Origin: Planctomycetota bacterium
Lineage (GTDB): Bacteria; Planctomycetota; Phycisphaerae; WQYP01
Direction of reading: 5' to 3'
Assembly: GCA_021818565.1 (NCBI GenBank)
Contig: JAKATV010000481.1
Coordinates: 1 to 8,179 of the forward strand
DNA length: 8,179 nucleotides
This document shows positions 5,570 through 8,179 of the stretch, one piece after another. The notes under the pieces are model-generated. The model made no database searches and had not been told where the DNA came from. It saw only the letters and a list, made by a program, of their open reading frames with translations. The position numbers and the translations under genes are program-made. Numbering within the stretch: the first letter of the stretch is position 1; every line of letters starts with the position of its first letter.

Positions 5570-5971
5570 TTAGCGGGAGGACTCATATTGCTGATCGCTG
5601 ACTTTCTCCAGCCAGTCCACCGCACTACCATTGAGTTTCTCCTGAATTGCGATATGCGTCATGGCGGTGGTGGCGGTTGCGCCATGCCAATGTTTTTCGC
5701 CTGGAGCAAACCAGACGACATCTCCGGGACGGATTTCCTGTCGCGGTTCTCCCCAGCGCTGTACCCAGCCGCAGCCGCCGGTGACAATCAGCGTCTGGCC
5801 CAGCGGGTGCGTGTGCCAAGCTGTGCGGGCACCAGGTTCAAAGGTGACGCCGGCACCGACAACGCGAGCGGGTTCGGGCGGGGCCATAATCGGGTCAATC
5901 CTGACCGTACCGGTAAACCAGTCCGCCGGACCTTTTCCGGAAGGTTGTGAGCCGCTGCGTTTGATTTCCAT
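5570..5971 (-). CDS. Small cupin protein of the (R)-hydroxynitrile lyase-like type
   Basis: This 133-residue single-domain cupin is probably a cytoplasmic metalloprotein. Cupin motif 1 is WHTHPLGQTLIVTGGCG (52-68) and motif 2 is RPGDVVWFAPGEKHWHGA (81-98). Metal ligands His53, His55, Gln59 and His94 match, at the same numbering, those known for the manganese hydroxynitrile lyase of Granulicella tundricola (GtHNL), which splits mandelonitrile to benzaldehyde and HCN. Ala40, Val42 and Gln110, pocket positions studied in that enzyme, are also the same as I recall them. The N-terminus MEIKRSGSQPSGKGPADWFTG is characteristic of this group. Lyase activity may be a side reaction, and the native role of these cupins is not settled. 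ATG 5971 has GGAG (5979-5982) 7 nt upstream. It heads a cupin-dehydrogenase-aldo/keto reductase-RibD-C run, which hints at aldehyde or cyanohydrin handling (inference). Confidence 0.9.
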   Translation of the reverse strand: MEIKRSGSQPSGKGPADWFTGTVRIDPIMAPPEPARVVGAGVTFEPGARTAWHTHPLGQTLIVTGGCGWVQRWGEPRQEIRPGDVVWFAPGEKHWHGATATTAMTHIAIQEKLNGSAVDWLEKVSDQQYESSR

Positions 5972-6001
5972 AGGAGGTCTCCGTTAAAGCGATTCTGAGT
6001 A

Positions 6002-6031
6002 ATTTTAGGCATCGCGCGAACGACACGTTCG
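6002..6031 (-). promoter_or_regulatory. Possible operator and -10 box before the cupin cluster
   Basis: In the 69-bp gap between glycosyltransferase and cupin lies a perfect inverted repeat, CGAACG-ACA-CGTTCG (6017-6031), flanked by a mismatch and a further GC/GC pair. A TAAAAT box (6002-6007, minus strand) lies 9 bp downstream of it, 30 bp before the cupin ATG. No convincing -35 box is seen, which would fit an activated or regulator-dependent promoter. The repeat would be a TetR-size operator. It begins 9 nt after the glycosyltransferase stop, so it could instead be a 3' stem-loop of that transcript, but it has a 3-nt loop and no U-run. Confidence 0.4.
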
Positions 6032-6040
6032 TGCACAATT

Positions 6041-6973
6041 TCATCGGGCCTTGCGCAGGGCGATCAGTATACCCAGAGAAGTCATGCGGCGGATGCGATG
6101 GTTGATGCGGCCCCGCTGGTTGCCCACGGCGGCACAGAAAAATTCTATGACACTGTACAAGCCGAATTTCAGGGCATTTTCTGCCGTTAATTTAAATGCC
6201 TTGGCGGTGGAAAGCTGATCGGTCATTTGAATGCGGGCTAACCCATTAGCGTAAGCGGCGCGGCTCAAATAGGCCAGCGTCACGCGTTCCGGCGTTACCC
6301 AATGCCGGATTGCCGCACGCGGAGCATAAAACATGCGATGGCCGGTTTTTAGAGCCTGCGTAATAAAATAAGTATCGCCACCGGCCAACACAGTGCGGCC
6401 CTGCCGATCCAAATCGGTGCGGAATGACTTTACATGTTTTAACACGCATCGCCGGATGGCCAGATTGGCGGAAATGGCCTCTCCACCGGTGAATAATTCC
6501 CGCACCTCCTGCCCGTAATCCACCGAACTAAGCAGATGTTCGGACCGATGGGTCAGCCACGGCGGCTTTTTCACAGCCTGCCACCAGAGCGTCACTTTGC
6601 CCGCAACCACATCGGCAGGCTGGGTTTCAAACACTTCCATTAATCCCAAAAGCCACTGCCGGTCCACACCTACGTCATCATCCAGAAATGCCAGTATGTC
6701 CCCCCGGGCTTCAGCCAAGGCACGATTGCGCGCGTGGCTGGCCCCCGCCTGTGGTTCTACCGCACAGCGCAAGGGGAACGGCATATTTTTTTCCGCAGCC
6801 TGGCAAACCGCTTCGGTTTGATCGGTGCAGGCGTTGGCGATAATCAGCAGTTCAACGGCTTTGCCAGAAGGAATTTCCAACTGCGACATACTCTCCAATG
6901 TTTGGCCCAGCAATTCAGCACGGTTGTGCGTGGGAATAATGATGCTGATATGTATTTCTGATGCGGTGTTCAC
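6041..6973 (-). CDS. Family 2 glycosyltransferase
   Basis: This 310-residue GT-A-fold enzyme is likely to transfer a sugar from a nucleotide-sugar donor to a cell-envelope or exopolysaccharide acceptor at the inner face of the membrane. The N-terminal nucleotide-binding segment is HISIIIPTHNRAELLGQTLESM (8-29). EPQAGASHARNRAL (73-86) and the metal-binding ILAFLDDDVGVD (93-104, DDD at 98-100) follow. VAGKVTLWW (123-131), FTGGEAISANLAIRR (161-175), and the acceptor-region LAGGDTYFITQALKTGHRMFYAPRAAIRHWV (196-226) complete the usual order. No long transmembrane domain is obvious. The start is uncertain: GTG 6973 fits the domain boundary but has only a weak Shine-Dalgarno, TTG 6979 is an alternative, and ATG 7084 would run across the trpS promoter. 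It is divergent from trpS and precedes the cupin by 69 bp. The acceptor and donor cannot be read from sequence. Confidence 0.88.
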   Translation of the reverse strand: MNTASEIHISIIIPTHNRAELLGQTLESMSQLEIPSGKAVELLIIANACTDQTEAVCQAAEKNMPFPLRCAVEPQAGASHARNRALAEARGDILAFLDDDVGVDRQWLLGLMEVFETQPADVVAGKVTLWWQAVKKPPWLTHRSEHLLSSVDYGQEVRELFTGGEAISANLAIRRCVLKHVKSFRTDLDRQGRTVLAGGDTYFITQALKTGHRMFYAPRAAIRHWVTPERVTLAYLSRAAYANGLARIQMTDQLSTAKAFKLTAENALKFGLYSVIEFFCAAVGNQRGRINHRIRRMTSLGILIALRKAR

Positions 6974-7028
6974 GGCCAAGATTCTACCGGAGGCCGTGCG
7001 AATTGTCTTTTCGGGGACAGCACCCGGG

Positions 7029-7056
7029 TTTACAATCCGGCAGCGTAGGGCATAAT
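7029..7056 (+). promoter_or_regulatory. Sigma-70-type promoter of trpS
   Basis: TTTACA (7029-7034, 5 of 6 to consensus) and CATAAT (7051-7056, 5 of 6) are separated by 16 bp. Transcription would start near 7063, giving a leader of about 20 nt before ATG 7083, with GGAG at 7074-7077. The short leader leaves no room for a T-box or a Trp attenuator. Confidence 0.6.
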
Positions 7057-7082
7057 GCTTCCGCGTAATAATTGGAGCCTTC

Positions 7083-8179
7083 ATGGAAAAATCTAAAGCA
7101 TCAGACAGCCACGCCAAGCCGCGGATTCTTACCGGTGACACGCCAACAGGGCGGCTGCATCTGGGCCATTTTGTCGGCTCCCTGGAAAATCGGGTGCAGC
7201 TTCAGGACCAATTTGATTGCTACTTCATTATTGCCAACGCCCACGCGTTTACCACTCGGGCGGAGCAGCCGGCGGATATCCGGCAGAGTGTTCTGGACAT
7301 TGCCGCCGATTATCTGGCTGCGGGCATTGACCCCAAAAAAAGCACCATCTTTGTGCAATCGGAAATTCCGGCCATTGCGGAACTGACTTTTTTCTTCAGT
7401 ATGCTGGTTCCATTTTCCCGATTGATGCGCAACCCCACCATAAAGGATGAAATCCGCGATAAAAATCTTGGTGACAGCTACAGCTTCGGCTTTCTGCTGT
7501 ATCCCATTGGGCAAATTGCCGACATCCTGGCCTTTCGGCCGGCCTTGGTACCGGTGGGGGAAGACCAATTGGCCCATTTGGAATTAACGCGCGAAGTGGC
7601 CCGGCGGTTTGACCAGATCTATTGCGGCGTTGATCCGCAAACGCCGGATGAACATTATGTTCAAAGCGGTGGATTATTTCCCGTCATTGAGCCGCGGCTT
7701 GGCCGCGTGCGCCGGCTGGTGGGAATCGGCGGCCCCGGTCCGCACGGGCAGTTGCTTAAAATGAGCAAATCCCTGAACAACGCCATTTATTTAAGTGACG
7801 ACCCGGATACCATCCGCAAAAAAGTCATGTCCATGTATACCGATCCCAACCGGAAAAAGGCTACCGATCCCGGCAGCGTGGAAAATAATCCGCTGTGGAT
7901 ATTCCATGAAACATTTAACCCAGACACAGCCTGGGTTAAGGAAACCCAGGAAAAATACCGCGCCGGCGGAATTGGCGACGTGGAATGCAAGAAAAAACTG
8001 GTTGAAGTACTGGTCGCCCTGATTGAACCGATGCGCCAGCGCCGAAAAACTTTTGAGAATGATCCGGCACAACTTCTGGCCGTGCTACAGGACGGCACTG
8101 CCCGCGCCAACGCTGTTGCTGAGGAAACACTGCGCCTGGCCAAGATCGCCTTGAAGCAGGACTTTCTGCACCGGACGTC
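7083..8179 (+). CDS. trpS: Tryptophanyl-tRNA synthetase, 3' end cut off by the window
   Basis: This class I aminoacyl-tRNA synthetase charges tRNA-Trp with tryptophan using ATP in the cytoplasm. ATG 7083 has GGAG 5 nt upstream. At least 365 codons are present, and the last visible ones (LRLAKIALKQDFLH) correspond to the C-terminal helix, so only a few residues should be missing. The ATP-binding signatures are clear: TGDTPTGRLHLGH (17-29, the HIGH motif as HLGH) and LLKMSKS (224-230). Tryptophan-pocket and dimer sequences are present: FVQSEIPAIAELTFFFSMLVPFSRL, then LLYPIGQIADILAF and LVPVGEDQLAHLELTREVARRF. The TGDTPTG form, rather than the GIQPTG of Bacillus-type enzymes, is as I recall found in Chlamydia-like and other PVC bacteria. 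It is divergent from the glycosyltransferase. Confidence 0.96.
   Translation, partial: MEKSKASDSHAKPRILTGDTPTGRLHLGHFVGSLENRVQLQDQFDCYFIIANAHAFTTRAEQPADIRQSVLDIAADYLAAGIDPKKSTIFVQSEIPAIAELTFFFSMLVPFSRLMRNPTIKDEIRDKNLGDSYSFGFLLYPIGQIADILAFRPALVPVGEDQLAHLELTREVARRFDQIYCGVDPQTPDEHYVQSGGLFPVIEPRLGRVRRLVGIGGPGPHGQLLKMSKSLNNAIYLSDDPDTIRKKVMSMYTDPNRKKATDPGSVENNPLWIFHETFNPDTAWVKETQEKYRAGGIGDVECKKKLVEVLVALIEPMRQRRKTFENDPAQLLAVLQDGTARANAVAEETLRLAKIALKQDFLHRT

Noticed and set aside
6974..7141. Longer glycosyltransferase starting at ATG 7084 or at 7141
   Set aside because: The extra residues precede the GT2 domain without similarity, and the DNA holds the trpS promoter and start.
1..8179. CRISPR array, tRNA/rRNA genes, insertion-sequence ends
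   Set aside because: No regularly spaced repeats, cloverleaf, rRNA-like sequence, transposase or long terminal inverted repeats were seen on either strand.

Overview
The window is bacterial chromosome, roughly 50-55% GC by eye. It carries nine recognisable genes, eight on the minus strand and one on the plus strand. The source is probably a Planctomycetes/Verrucomicrobia-type (PVC) bacterium, with low confidence. That guess rests on recall of protein resemblance: the conserved hypothetical with an N-terminal YVNRKN..TYYLH motif, the stand-alone RibD-type reductase beginning MTKPYIVAHI, and a tryptophanyl-tRNA synthetase of the TGDTPTG/HLGH type. No 16S rRNA or other decisive marker is present.

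Left part (1-2604, minus strand). An AT-richer stretch (1-499) holds at most one doubtful 70-residue hydrophobic ORF. It lies downstream of a complete RES/Xre type II toxin-antitoxin operon (antitoxin 1434->973, toxin 976->500, 4-nt overlap). The operon promoter can be read (TATAAT, 17-bp spacer, TTGTAT) and carries two near-identical palindromes exactly 22 bp apart, a convincing autorepression site. Next come a possible broken small membrane-protein frame (1770->1591) and an intact 211-residue protein of a conserved family without known function (2389->1754).

Middle part (2605-5971, minus strand). Four genes run head to tail with gaps of 44, 72 and 107 bp, each with a good Shine-Dalgarno sequence. 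In transcription order they are a small metal-binding cupin with the ligand set of the hydroxynitrile-lyase-type cupins, a YahK-like zinc alcohol/aldehyde dehydrogenase, an aldo/keto reductase with a complete catalytic tetrad, and a single-domain RibD-C (DHFR-like) reductase. Together they look like a small carbonyl/redox detoxification cluster. A perfect 15-bp palindrome next to a -10-like box lies in front of the cupin.

Right part (6041-8179). A family 2 glycosyltransferase (minus) is divergent from trpS (plus). trpS has its own readable promoter and runs off the right end of the window.

No tRNA, rRNA, CRISPR array, insertion sequence or phage gene was seen. I do not see a clearly unprecedented multi-gene system. 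The best leads are the toxin-antitoxin operator architecture, the cupin-dehydrogenase-reductase cluster with its palindrome, the Asp replacement in the dehydrogenase structural-zinc site, and the unknown 211-residue protein with the small membrane frame overlapping its end.
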